A stretch of DNA of 64,000 bases from Pseudochelatococcus sp047501465 (GTDB lineage Bacteria; Pseudomonadota; Alphaproteobacteria; Rhizobiales; Beijerinckiaceae), in the NCBI RefSeq assembly GCF_047501465.1, contig NZ_JAZDRL010000001.1, forward strand, positions 868,001 through 932,000, given 5' to 3'. Position numbers and translations under genes: made by a program. The notes beneath the pieces were generated by a model that worked only from the letters and a program-made list of their open reading frames with translations, did not search any database and was not told the origin of the DNA. This document shows positions 1 through 9,099 of the stretch, piece by piece. How positions within the stretch are numbered: the first letter of the stretch is position 1; the number at the start of each line of letters is the position of its first letter.

Positions 1-1014
1 CGTAACAGTAGCAAGTGCTTGCGGCAGATTGATGCTGGATACGTGCTTAGGCAGATCGAACGCTGCCATCAATAGACTTGCCGGAACATAATCCGATGAA
101 AGCAGATCCAGAAGCCCCTCACGCGCCAACGCCTCAGCAGCAATGTTGCCTGTGTGCGAGCCGCCACGCACAACATTAGGCCCCCCCATCATCACCTGAA
201 TACCCGCTGCATGCGAGGCCGCCGCAGCTTCCATTGTGGTGGGGAATTCGGCAATCGCAACACCATCGGCAACGGCTTCCGCCACCTGTTCGTACGTGCC
301 ATCATCATGGCTTGCCAATACCGCACCATGTTTGTGCGCAAATTCCACCAGCGCCCTTCGATGCCGCACTGCATTGCGTTCATGCAGCTCAAGGCGACGC
401 GCAATAAGCTTGCTTGCCTCCTCATCGGATGCATTATTCTTGCCCATATAGTAGAGCTTCCAGATGCCAAGATCACGGAACTGCCTTTGACCAGGCGTAT
501 GATCCATCAGCGAAATCAGATGCACGGGATGACGCGCAGCATAGCTTTCTGCTTGATCCAGCACATCGGCAGAAGACACCTCGCAACGCAGATGCGTGCG
601 ATGCTCGGCCCGCAGATAACCCGCTTCCCTGGCCATAGCCAGCGCATCTGATAGCTGCCAGAGATCCTCATTACTCAACGAGGCAAGATCAAAATCGGAA
701 CCAACACGCAAAGAATCAAACACTGTTGTGATCCCTGCAGTCGCGATCTGAGCATCATACGCCATAACGGCACTTAGTGGATGCCAGCGTACTTTCGGGC
801 GCGGAAGATAATGGCGCTCGACATGATCCGTATGCAGCTCTATGAGGCCCGGTATCAGGTAGTCGCCATCGAGATCAACGCCACGCTCAGGCGCGCGCCC
901 TTCCCCTATTTCTACAATGCGGCCACCAACGACGGAAACCCATCCCCACTCAACCACCCGATCAGGCAGGACAAGTGTTGCGTTTTCGAGGAGGATGGTA
1001 TCTTTCTCAATCAT
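1..1014 (-). CDS. phnM: PhnM, ribose 1-methylphosphonate 5-triphosphate diphosphatase (3' end cut by window)
   Basis: The frame starts at an ATG at 1014 and stays open for 338 codons to the window edge, so the C-terminus is missing. The product is an amidohydrolase-fold protein of the PhnM family. It shows the metal-binding motif IELHTDHVERH near residue 57, the SLMDHTPGQRQF block near residue 168, ASHDDGT near 235 and a FPTTMEAA block near 257, all typical of PhnM. PhnM removes pyrophosphate from alpha-D-ribose 1-methylphosphonate 5-triphosphate in the carbon-phosphorus lyase pathway. It lies on the same strand as phnH, only 153 bp downstream of it. The core genes phnI, phnJ, phnK and phnL that normally sit between these two are absent here. 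Family assignment is firm; whether the pathway works is uncertain. Confidence 0.93.
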   Translation of the reverse strand, partial: MIEKDTILLENATLVLPDRVVEWGWVSVVGGRIVEIGEGRAPERGVDLDGDYLIPGLIELHTDHVERHYLPRPKVRWHPLSAVMAYDAQIATAGITTVFDSLRVGSDFDLASLSNEDLWQLSDALAMAREAGYLRAEHRTHLRCEVSSADVLDQAESYAARHPVHLISLMDHTPGQRQFRDLGIWKLYYMGKNNASDEEASKLIARRLELHERNAVRHRRALVEFAHKHGAVLASHDDGTYEQVAEAVADGVAIAEFPTTMEAAAASHAAGIQVMMGGPNVVRGGSHTGNIAAEALAREGLLDLLSSDYVPASLLMAAFDLPKHVSSINLPQALATVT

Positions 1015-1167
1015 TAAATTCTTCTTTATCAAAACCTTAACCAGTAAACCTTCCAGCAACCTGCGAGGCAGGAAATCGAGCATATCGACCCTAGGCGCCG
1101 GATATCATGCATGCATTAGTGTTGATAGCAGCATTAGCGCCTTTCGTCGCGCTCCACCTGCCAGCTT
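1015..1167 (-). other. phnH-phnM junction with a possible phnI scar
   Basis: This short gap separates phnH from phnM. Read on the minus strand, one frame begins with ATKGANAAINTNA before hitting a stop. This loosely resembles the start of PhnI, whose N-terminus normally reads like VKGGEAAIANAHAL. It may be the scar left when phnI to phnL were deleted. The match is short and could be chance. Confidence 0.3.
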
Positions 1168-1794
1168 CTACAGAATGGTCGTAGATCTTGGAATGGCTGC
1201 AACGCACCCTTGAGAAACCAGAAAACAATCAACACCCAATGGATAACGCCTACGGTTTTCTGCAATCTGCGCCTGAAAATCGAGCGGCAAAGGCCCTGCA
1301 ATCAGGGCCGTTTGTCCTGCCATATTGGGCCCCGATAAAACCATCGCACCACGCGTACCGGGCTGTGTTGGAGCCAGATAATCAACCGCAATCACCAATG
1401 TCGTTGATTGCTCTGGCTGCCCTGGAATTCCTTGCCCGAAAGTATGCAGCTGCGGCATCGACACGGCATCACGGATTAGCGCATATGCCGCCTGCGAAGG
1501 TGCCCCTACGACGCGTGCACCCGTATGGTAACGTAAATATTGCATTGCTTGGGGGCTATTTACCAGCGGCGCATCAAGCCATAATGGTGCTTCCTGATCG
1601 GCCATTGCCAAGGCAACTGACGCTAATTCGGATGTCAAGGGCGAAGGCACCCGCAGCTCAACAGGCAATGCCACAATACTCCCCGGACGTGACAACGCAC
1701 GCGTCAAAACCTGAAAAACAGCCTTCGCAAGCACATTGGGATTGGTGAAGTCTGCACCACGATGGGGGGGCGTATTGTCATGCATTATCTTCAT
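1168..1794 (-). CDS. phnH: PhnH, carbon-phosphorus lyase complex subunit
   Basis: The 208-residue product matches PhnH over its length. The sequence around residue 36 (SRPGSIVALPVEL), the APLWLDAPL block near residue 70 and the final NRRRYPLGVDCFLVSQ...AAIPRST segment are characteristic. PhnH is a structural subunit of the PhnGHIJ carbon-phosphorus lyase core that makes the ribosyl-phosphonate intermediate. phnG is not found upstream, where AT-rich non-coding sequence begins, and phnI-L are missing downstream. PhnH here is therefore an isolated subunit unless the remaining genes are encoded elsewhere. A run of seven G lies close to its 5' end. The start could be the first ATG or the one three codons later. 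Confidence 0.9.
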   Translation of the reverse strand: MKIMHDNTPPHRGADFTNPNVLAKAVFQVLTRALSRPGSIVALPVELRVPSPLTSELASVALAMADQEAPLWLDAPLVNSPQAMQYLRYHTGARVVGAPSQAAYALIRDAVSMPQLHTFGQGIPGQPEQSTTLVIAVDYLAPTQPGTRGAMVLSGPNMAGQTALIAGPLPLDFQAQIAENRRRYPLGVDCFLVSQGCVAAIPRSTTIL

Positions 1795-2065
1795 TCCAAG
1801 CGATCATAGGATTTTATGACTCTGCATAATGATAAGCATCAGACATAAACGCAACAGCCCTTTACCCAGACACGGAAACAATATTAAATTCATCTAATAA
1901 AACAAAAAAGAAATAATTATTATTACTTTAGCAACACACACAAAGAAAGCATCCACATCGTCACACATTACATAAACCTTGACAAAAAAGCATAAATATG
2001 TATATGTATTAAATATATAGAAATATCTAAATTTTTCGAATTTTTTATAAATGGATGACTGCATT

Positions 2066-2884
2066 ATGAGCAACACAGGATCTATTCCGCCAAACAAAGC
2101 GTATTATCTAGAACCCGCCTTCAATGCCAATGAATTAGAATTAAGTTCTTCATCAAACTTATACAGCAACAAAGAAAACAGTAATATTAACTCCGATTCA
2201 ATAATACACTTATCTCAAATTCCCCCTGGCACACAAACTTACTTCGAGGGGAAAAGCCAGAAAAAATTCTTTCTTCCTCGTGTGTATGCGCGTGATTTTA
2301 ATAATCTGGATGATAAAGAGCTGAAAAATACCCCCTCGTGGACTCTGAATATGTTAGAGGATGACGAGATTAACAAGTTAGATGCGCGCGTTATAAATGG
2401 ACTTGAAAACCTTCGAGAACTAAGCACGCGGTTTATGAGCAATTTACCAAATAGTACATTGACAAAACTACAACCAAGAGTTTTCAACTCTCTTTCTAAT
2501 TGGGTATTCAACGGATTAAATATTCGTATACTAAGTTCTATACCATACCAATCAATAAGAAACCTAACAATGGAAGAGATTAATAATCTTCCAGCTCAGA
2601 CTATTAAGCATATCATAGCCCCTGAACTGAATAAGCTATCTGATAAAGATATTCGCGCATTAAGTGAGAATGTAATAAATGAATTATCCAGCGAGACGAT
2701 TAATAATCTGGAAGAGCGTTTTTTCAATAATTTATCTAACGAAACTCTTCAGAGGCTTGATCTGCGTGTCGGCAAGGGGCTTTCACCTACAATCATTGCC
2801 TATGGCATAAATCCAGAAATACTGGATGTTATGCTTTATGCTTTTGCACATAATACTTATGATGACACCACCAATATTGATTGA
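2066..2884 (+). CDS. Leucine-spaced 8/16-residue repeat protein, candidate secreted protein
   Basis: This AT-rich gene encodes about 272 residues from the ATG at 2066; an ATG at 2051 is also in frame and neither has a clear ribosome binding site. I do not recognise a catalytic family. From about residue 75 to the C-terminus the protein is built of roughly eleven tandem 16-residue units. Each unit is two octads ending in Leu or Ile, as in EERFFNNLSNETLQRL and SENVINELSSETINNL. Diverged octads of this kind resemble the LTxxQIxAL repeats of some bacterial surface or secreted proteins, probably forming a regular helical array. The first ~55 residues are polar and Ser/Asn-rich, as in type III substrates. 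The composition differs strongly from neighbouring genes, which suggests transfer. A T3SS effector role is only a guess from the genome context. Confidence 0.75.
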   Translation: MSNTGSIPPNKAYYLEPAFNANELELSSSSNLYSNKENSNINSDSIIHLSQIPPGTQTYFEGKSQKKFFLPRVYARDFNNLDDKELKNTPSWTLNMLEDDEINKLDARVINGLENLRELSTRFMSNLPNSTLTKLQPRVFNSLSNWVFNGLNIRILSSIPYQSIRNLTMEEINNLPAQTIKHIIAPELNKLSDKDIRALSENVINELSSETINNLEERFFNNLSNETLQRLDLRVGKGLSPTIIAYGINPEILDVMLYAFAHNTYDDTTNID

Positions 2885-3114
2885 CGCCTGCCATTAGAAG
2901 AGCATCATAATTTACTTCGGGATCGTTCTTTCCCTATTATGAGCATGCCTCCTCTATGCTAATCTGGCAAAGATATCGCAGCAGATCTGAGTTCGCGCAG
3001 GATTAGTAATTATCACCCATAAAGCTCCAGCTTATTGGAGAAAAAGTTTCGGACAGAAAGAGCCCTCCGCTTCTCCCAGGTGAGATAGCACTTTATCTTA
3101 GCGTATGATGGTGG

Positions 3115-4395
3115 ATGATGCAGACATCATCGTTTCTTTTCCAGCTTGGATTAGCTCTGGCCATTGGGATGCTAGTGGGCACGGAGAGACATTGGCGTGA
3201 TCGCGGTGATGCGCCAGGCATGCGCACGGCTGGTATACGCACGTTTGGCATTATCGGTCTGCTTGGCGGCCTCACCGGCACCATTGCCGATGCGCATAAC
3301 CTGTCAGCTGCAATTCTGATTGGAGCCGTATTCATCGCTTTTTCAGCAGTTTTCGGGCTATTTAAATGGCGTGAAAAGCTGGAAGAGCACAGCTTCAGTG
3401 TAACCACCGTTGTAGCAGGACAGGCCACCTTTCTGTTAGGGGTTCTCGCCGCGCTGGATGAGCCAGTTGTAGCAGCGGGCGCCGCTATTGCGCTCACACT
3501 TGTATTAGCCAGCCGTGAGTATCTTCACACCTTCGTTGAACGCTTGACATGGCCAGAATTACGCTCGGCAATTCTCCTTCTCGCCATGGCATTCATTATT
3601 TTACCACTACTGCCTGATCACCCGCTTGGGCCATATGATGCAATCAATCCCGCTCAAATATGGGTGTTTGCCATCGCGTTGGCGGGGGTCTCATTTGCTG
3701 GATATATCGCCACTCGCGTTTTTGGCAGTCGGCATGGACCGCTTATTGCCGGAATAGCCGGCGGCCTCGTTTCCTCAACAGCAGTAGCACTGACCTCGGC
3801 GCGCCAATCTATATCGTATCCTGAAAAAACACGTAATATCGCAGCCGGCGCGTTAGCGGCCAGTGCTATATCGGTGGCACGGGGGATCGTTCTGGTCATA
3901 TTGTTCGCGCCAACAATGCTGATGACACTACTTCCTCCCCTCGGCAGCATGGTAATGATACTCACTGTTGCCGCCTTTATCTGTACGCTGCAAACCACCA
4001 AAGACAGCGCTTCCGACGATCAGGATAGCGAAACGGCCAAAAGCCCTTTTGACATCGGCTCCGTTTTAAAGCTGGCATCGATTATAGCCCTCGCCACGAT
4101 TGCGGCACGGGTTGGCGCTTCCATCCTGGGCGATCGGGGCATCGTTCTTGCGTCCATCATTACAGGACTTGTAGACATTGACTCTGCCATACTGGCAATC
4201 ACACGTTTCAGTGCCGAAGCCATATCCGCTGGTACGCTGGAGCTTTCTATTTTGCTCGCAATCGCTACAAATATGGTTGCGAAAATGGCTTACAGCTTAG
4301 CACTGGGTACACGCAGTTATGGGGCGCTGATTGCCGTTGTATCCTGCCTCGCCCTTGCAGTTGCTGCACTTGTGGCAATGGTCGCGCTGGTGTAA
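3115..4395 (+). CDS. MgtC/SapB domain plus DUF4010 membrane protein
   Basis: The 426-residue product begins with an MgtC/SapB-like domain: ALAIGMLVGTERHWRDR near residue 15, then GMRTAGIRTFGIIGLLGG. It continues into a DUF4010-type membrane domain of about 220 residues. More than ten hydrophobic segments are visible, so it is an inner-membrane protein. MgtC-like proteins are linked to Mg2+ stress and survival in hosts; the DUF4010 fusion is widespread but its transport substrate is unknown. Two adjacent ATGs (3115 and 3118) could serve as start, preceded by GGTGG. The gene is followed after 60 bp by the MaoC gene, with no obvious functional link. Confidence 0.85.
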   Translation: MMQTSSFLFQLGLALAIGMLVGTERHWRDRGDAPGMRTAGIRTFGIIGLLGGLTGTIADAHNLSAAILIGAVFIAFSAVFGLFKWREKLEEHSFSVTTVVAGQATFLLGVLAALDEPVVAAGAAIALTLVLASREYLHTFVERLTWPELRSAILLLAMAFIILPLLPDHPLGPYDAINPAQIWVFAIALAGVSFAGYIATRVFGSRHGPLIAGIAGGLVSSTAVALTSARQSISYPEKTRNIAAGALAASAISVARGIVLVILFAPTMLMTLLPPLGSMVMILTVAAFICTLQTTKDSASDDQDSETAKSPFDIGSVLKLASIIALATIAARVGASILGDRGIVLASIITGLVDIDSAILAITRFSAEAISAGTLELSILLAIATNMVAKMAYSLALGTRSYGALIAVVSCLALAVAALVAMVALV

Positions 4396-4455
4396 CAAAC
4401 ACCCGTTAGGGCGCTGGGAAGCGTCTATCGTCGCGAAAACATCAAGAGGTACAAC

Positions 4456-5469
4456 ATGCCCGCCTTCGTGTTCGAGGATTTCGTTTCCGGTACCATCACC
4501 ACTTATGGCGGCCATACGCTCCATACCGACGATATCATTACATTCGCCAGCGAATACGATGCCCAGCCGATGCATACTGATCCAGAAGCAGCCAAACACA
4601 CATTCGTGGGACAGCTGATTGCCTCTGGCTGGCATACCTGTGCTGTAACCATGCGGATGTTTTATGACAACGTGCTGGCTGGCTCCAGTAGCATGGGCTC
4701 ACCAGGTGTTGAGGAAGGTTCGTGGGTAAAGCCAGTTTTGCCTGGTGATACACTGAGTGTTCGCCAGACCATTGGTGAAACACGCGTATCGCGCAGTCGG
4801 CCCGAAGTGGGTCTCGTTAATTTCATTTTCGATGTGGTGAACCAGCGCGATGAAACAGTTTACCGGCAATCCTGCTGGGTAATGTTTGGTCGTCGCGGCA
4901 CGCAGGGGTGGAGCGCACCTAAGGTTGCCTCCCCGGCAGAGCTTGCGCCAACACCACAAGCCGAAGCTGGAGCGGCGGAAGATCGCCTGGCACTCTGGTT
5001 CGAGGATATTGTTGTAGGGGATGTGGCTAATATCGGCACGCATCGCTTCAGTGCAGATTACATCATCAATTATGCTAAAGCTTTTGATCCGCAACCCTTT
5101 CATACAGATCCAGAAGCTGCCCGCCAGTCGCAATTTGGCGGACTTTGCGCATCTGGCTGGCAAACCGGCGCGGTGTGGATGAAGCTGATGATTCATTATC
5201 AGGTCAAGCAAGCATATCGCGCTGCTAAAGCTGGCCTGCAAATGGGGCGTCTTGGCCCCTCCCCGGGCTTCCGCAACCTGCGATGGTTGCGTCCTGTATT
5301 CGCTGATGATGTATTAACCTACCGCACCAAAATCATCGATACCCGCACCACGGCCTCGCGGCCTGAATGGGGCATTGTCAGCACACTTAATACCGCTGAA
5401 AATGCCAAAGGTGAGCCGGTATTCAGCTTTGAAGGCGCAGTTTTCTGGGAGCGCCGTAAAAACAACTGA
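4456..5469 (+). CDS. Two-domain MaoC-like (double hotdog) dehydratase
   Basis: The 337-residue protein carries two tandem MaoC-like hotdog domains of about 150 residues each. Both retain the hydratase motif: YDAQPMHTDPEAA near residue 35 and FDPQPFHTDPEAA near residue 215, each with the Asp and His expected in the active site. Both also have the following ASGWHT/ASGWQT block. Enzymes of this kind hydrate enoyl-CoA or related thioesters, but the substrate cannot be told from sequence. The start is supported by AGAGG eight bases upstream. Most bacterial MaoC proteins have one domain, so the doubled form with both motifs intact probably folds as an intramolecular dimer with two possible active sites. 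Confidence 0.85.
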   Translation: MPAFVFEDFVSGTITTYGGHTLHTDDIITFASEYDAQPMHTDPEAAKHTFVGQLIASGWHTCAVTMRMFYDNVLAGSSSMGSPGVEEGSWVKPVLPGDTLSVRQTIGETRVSRSRPEVGLVNFIFDVVNQRDETVYRQSCWVMFGRRGTQGWSAPKVASPAELAPTPQAEAGAAEDRLALWFEDIVVGDVANIGTHRFSADYIINYAKAFDPQPFHTDPEAARQSQFGGLCASGWQTGAVWMKLMIHYQVKQAYRAAKAGLQMGRLGPSPGFRNLRWLRPVFADDVLTYRTKIIDTRTTASRPEWGIVSTLNTAENAKGEPVFSFEGAVFWERRKNN

Positions 5470-5630
5470 GAGTTGCGCACAGGATTGTTACGATACCAGC
5501 TCGCAACTATGGTTATAATTTCCAGAAGCATTATAGCAGTTTGCGAGAAACCCTAGATATTAGAGCTGGTTGCACCGCAAGCTGTTACTCATGGATAATG
5601 CAACCAGCTCTAACTGATTTGCGAGGCATA

Positions 5631-6191
5631 ATGACAATCCAGTTGCGTGACACTCCAGAGCGGTACGGTCTCGTTACCCGTATCCTGCATTGGGGAATGG
5701 CGATCATTTTCGCATGGCAATTCCTCGGCATGATTGCTCGGGTAACATTGGGACGCACACCTTTGGTATCCACCCTGGTTGGCACGCATAGTTCAGTTGG
5801 CGCTTTACTTTTCGTGCTAGTGGTATTGCGTATTCTCTGGGGGTTGTTGAATAGTCTTCGCCGCCCTGCTTATCAGCAAGGTTTATTGGGATTTTTTGCC
5901 AAAGTTGGGCATTGGACGCTTTATGCGCTGATGTTTATCGTGCCTCTATTGGCACTTGTTCGCGCTTATGGCTCAGGGCGCGGCTTCCAGCCATTCGGTA
6001 TTCCACTGTTCTCTGCAACTGGTGAGCAGATCGCGTGGCTGACAGCGCCTGCAAATGCTGTTCATGGCCTACTGGCTTGGGTGTTGTTAGCGCTCATCGG
6101 GGGGCACATATTGATGGCGCTCGTTCACCGTTACATCATCCGTGATGGCGTTGCGGAACGCATGCTCTCCGACGTAAGGCAAGCCGCATAA
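5631..6191 (+). CDS. Cytochrome b561 family di-haem membrane protein
   Basis: The ATG at 5631 is chosen over an in-frame start 90 bases upstream because it has GAGG in place and gives the usual N-terminus (MTIQLRDTPERYGLVTRILHW). The 186-residue product has four membrane segments. The histidines at ILHWGMA, GTHSSVG, VGHWTLY and AVHGLLAW are the likely ligands of two b haems. Family members pass electrons across or along the inner membrane, often from quinol, and some remove superoxide. The neighbours give no further clue. Family assignment is strong; the redox partner is unknown. Confidence 0.9.
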   Translation: MTIQLRDTPERYGLVTRILHWGMAIIFAWQFLGMIARVTLGRTPLVSTLVGTHSSVGALLFVLVVLRILWGLLNSLRRPAYQQGLLGFFAKVGHWTLYALMFIVPLLALVRAYGSGRGFQPFGIPLFSATGEQIAWLTAPANAVHGLLAWVLLALIGGHILMALVHRYIIRDGVAERMLSDVRQAA

Positions 6192-6327
6192 AACTGCCGA
6201 TAATAATAACAATCGGGAGGGCATTGCCCCAATACTGCTCAGTTAAGTAAAATCAGAATGATTTCTGATTCATGGACTGGCATGGGTTGATGTCGTCGTC
6301 GGCACGGATGTCGTGGTCTGTAGCATT

Positions 6328-6513
6328 TCAGGCCGCGATATCGTGTTTTACCCCGACAGGAAACAGCTCGCCCTTCCAGAATTCCATCAAGGATGGCGTG
6401 GTATAGCTGTTTCTTGCACTGAGGGGAAAATCAATCACCTGACCCAGTTTATGGCGGACAACACGCACACTATGCGCGAATGATAGCCGATCCGGGTCTT
6501 CGTCGACTTTCAA
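6328..6513 (-). pseudogene. IS4-family transposase remnant (C-terminal fragment)
   Basis: A 61-residue frame contains DEDPDRLSFAHSVRVVRHKL. This matches the C-terminal part of IS4-family transposases, where a DPDRxSFxxAxRVxRR block is common. The rest of the transposase is missing and an in-frame stop lies just upstream. It is therefore a decayed insertion sequence, probably lost through deletion. No terminal repeats could be identified. Confidence 0.6.
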
Positions 6514-6602
6514 GTCGCATCAAGCATTTATCATTAAATGCCGATGGCCCGCCAAAAGCTTCACAACCTCATCCGCCAGATCAAATGCGCTGCCATTGCC
6601 GT

Positions 6603-7556
6603 TCAGCCAGATAATCCCGGATAGCTGAACAAAAGCGCATGGGTTAAGTTTAGCAGAAAATGCACCAGAATTGCTGCGATAAGCAGACCCGTTCTCAAAT
6701 AAGCCATGCCGTAAAAAAGGCCAGCAACGGTCGCAAGAGCGACATAGGTCCAACCGCCATCTATGTGTGACACACCGAACAACATAGCGCTGATGACAAG
6801 CGCTATATAAGGTGACCATCCAAAATGTGCAAAAGCCTTTGACAGGCTGCCTTGTATCATACCGCGGAACAATATTTCTTCGGCGAAGGCGACAAACAGA
6901 AGATTATTAATAGCCCAGATCCAGAAATAAGGAATGATTTTAGGATCAAAAGCAATGTAGCCAACCATCCAACCGGCAGCCATAAGAACGCCAGAGCAGG
7001 CGATCCACATAAGGAATACCCATTTCCAGAGATTTTTCTGACTGGCAAATTTGCAAAGAATAGCCTGACCGTTTTGAGGTAAAAAAAGGCCACCACACAG
7101 TGCAAGTATCAGGGCTATCGCTACCTCATCGAAGTTGAGATACATTGTGAATGGTATTGCACCAGGCGACATGATGACGCCATCAATCACCTTTGTATCC
7201 AGGAAGCCGGGTGCATTATGACTGAAAAAGACAACCGCTGATATAACAACAAGCACACCCGATATCACCATGGCACCGGGAAATCTGATAACCGTTTTCT
7301 GATTACGGAGGCTAAAATGCCAAAGAGATAGAAGTAAAAAAGTCCCCAACGTCAGAAGACCAACAGTATTGACGATTCCACTCACAACCGCAGTGACCAA
7401 CGATACGACGAAAGCGAGTATCGAAAGGTTTCTTTGATCGCACATAAGCAAAATCGCGGAAACAATCAGAAGCAGATATGGAATTCCATATAAAGGTAAA
7501 GTAGAAATATCTGGCATGAAAGTACCTATGAACGATTGTATATGACCTTTACGCAT
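6603..7556 (-). CDS. CPBP family intramembrane metalloprotease
   Basis: The 317-residue protein has about eight hydrophobic segments. It carries the three conserved CPBP (CAAX protease/Abi) motifs in order near the C-terminus: EEILFRG around residue 225, FGVSH around 265 and HFLLN around 300. The two glutamates and the histidines would bind zinc within the membrane. The family includes prenyl-protein endopeptidases and bacteriocin self-immunity proteins; the natural substrate here cannot be inferred. The gene stands alone between an IS4 remnant and the Hsp70-like gene. The first ATG is used, but the ATG at codon 14 is equally plausible. Confidence 0.88.
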   Translation of the reverse strand: MRKGHIQSFIGTFMPDISTLPLYGIPYLLLIVSAILLMCDQRNLSILAFVVSLVTAVVSGIVNTVGLLTLGTFLLLSLWHFSLRNQKTVIRFPGAMVISGVLVVISAVVFFSHNAPGFLDTKVIDGVIMSPGAIPFTMYLNFDEVAIALILALCGGLFLPQNGQAILCKFASQKNLWKWVFLMWIACSGVLMAAGWMVGYIAFDPKIIPYFWIWAINNLLFVAFAEEILFRGMIQGSLSKAFAHFGWSPYIALVISAMLFGVSHIDGGWTYVALATVAGLFYGMAYLRTGLLIAAILVHFLLNLTHALLFSYPGLSG

Positions 7557-7742
7557 CCAACTTCACGAGTATAGGGATGAGTAAATGTTCCCGCAATTCC
7601 CGTGCCATTTCGGCATAATAATGATCCTTTCATATCTCAATTTGGCGAAAGTTTGACGAAAAATAGAGAGTGCTTTAGACATCTTTCATGCCGTCAAAAG
7701 ATACGAAATGAATATTATTGGGGCACTGCCTTCTCTTTTTTG

Positions 7743-9044
7743 CTAACCATAACGCCTTTGGGCTTCAATCGCGAGGCCAAGCCCCACCGCCCCGAAGCGA
7801 TCCCCATCGATCGCCGTTGCATTGTCGAACTGTGAAAGAATAGCCGCCCGCACACTAGGGATCTGACTGGTGCCACCGGTGAAGAAGACAAAATCGATAT
7901 CAGTATTTTGAAGCCCTGCCGTACGAACACAAGTATTTGCAGTCTGCTTGAGCTTATCGAACAGCGTCTGCGCACAAGCCTCAAAGCCCTCACGGGTTGC
8001 TGTCAAGCGCAATTCCCGCTCAAGCCAATCAAGCGATACATCTGTGCTTGCATGATCGGACAGTGCAATCTTGGCGCCCTCCACCTCAATGAGAACACTG
8101 TGTCCGCGGCGCGCCTCAATCACCTGCATAAGCCGCTCAATCAATGCAGGTTGCTGTGCTTCAAAGCGCACATCCTTCAATTCAAGTAGCCGCTTTGGAT
8201 CATAAAGCGTATGCACACTCGACCAGGTTGAAAGGTCCCAATAGGCTGATGAAGGCACCTCGATATCGCCCCGTTTCATCAAGGTGCGATAGCCAAATAT
8301 CGGCATGAACGCGTGCATGCTCAAATGTCGATCGTAGTCAGTGCCGCCCAGACGCACGCCGTCATTCGCGAGTATATCGCTTGCCCGTTCATCACGCGCA
8401 GCTCCACGACGCCCAAGGCGCACAACCGTGAAATCCGATGTACCACCGCCAATATCGGCAACGATCGCCACCTTCTCGCCTGATACATGCTGACGCTCAA
8501 AATCGAGCGCAGCAGCCACGGGCTCATACTGGAAGCTGACATCGCGAAAACCGATAGAATGCGCTATGTCGCGCAAGGTATTTTCAGCATGCAGATCAGC
8601 ATCGGCGTCATTATCGACAAAATGCACCGGTCGCCCCATCACGACCTGCTCTAACGCGCCATCCTGAGCACTTTCAGCGCGTTTCTTGAGCTCGGCAACA
8701 TAAAGCCCGATGACCTCGGAAAACTTGAGACGACGACGATAAACAGCGGTTCGCTCATCTATGAGTGTCGAGCCCAGAATTGATTTAAGCGAGCGCATCA
8801 AACGCCCACTAACGCCATCAATGTATGAAGAAACCGCCTCACGGCCAATCAGAAACGCTGTCTCCGCCTCAACACCGAAGAATACCGCACTAGGCACCGC
8901 TAGATGATGGCCCTCCAGCGGCACAAGACGCGGCCCGGCAATATCATAAACGCCAAGTGTGGAGTTTGAGGTACCAAAATCGAGCCCACAGGCCATATGG
9001 CGTTGGCAAGAGTGATGATGTGCTTCATTAAGATGATTACGCAT
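7743..9044 (-). CDS. yegD: Hsp70-like chaperone, YegD family
   Basis: The product has the actin/Hsp70 ATPase fold. The phosphate-1 loop GLDFGTSNSTLGV lies near its N-terminus, VVMGRPVHF lies in the middle, ADIGGGTSDFTVV forms the phosphate-2 loop and VFFTGGTSQIPSV the adenosine loop. At about 433 residues it lacks the C-terminal substrate-binding domain of DnaK, as in YegD proteins. The ATG at 9044 avoids overlap with mgtC, which ends at 9100. An upstream in-frame codon at 9146 and an ATG at 8996 are alternatives. It is transcribed in the same direction as mgtC and could share its transcript. Its client proteins are unknown. Confidence 0.88.
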   Translation of the reverse strand: MRNHLNEAHHHSCQRHMACGLDFGTSNSTLGVYDIAGPRLVPLEGHHLAVPSAVFFGVEAETAFLIGREAVSSYIDGVSGRLMRSLKSILGSTLIDERTAVYRRRLKFSEVIGLYVAELKKRAESAQDGALEQVVMGRPVHFVDNDADADLHAENTLRDIAHSIGFRDVSFQYEPVAAALDFERQHVSGEKVAIVADIGGGTSDFTVVRLGRRGAARDERASDILANDGVRLGGTDYDRHLSMHAFMPIFGYRTLMKRGDIEVPSSAYWDLSTWSSVHTLYDPKRLLELKDVRFEAQQPALIERLMQVIEARRGHSVLIEVEGAKIALSDHASTDVSLDWLERELRLTATREGFEACAQTLFDKLKQTANTCVRTAGLQNTDIDFVFFTGGTSQIPSVRAAILSQFDNATAIDGDRFGAVGLGLAIEAQRRYG

Positions 9045-9099
9045 GGTCCAACTGTCAGATAAGAACAATTGTACCGTTTGCCCGTCCAGAGGCCATACG

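Noticed and set aside
6520..6602. Coding-like stretch after the CPBP gene (GIIWLNGNGSAFDLADEV on the minus strand)
   Set aside because: It hints at a fragment of a protease-like gene, but it is too short and lacks any boundary to support a call.
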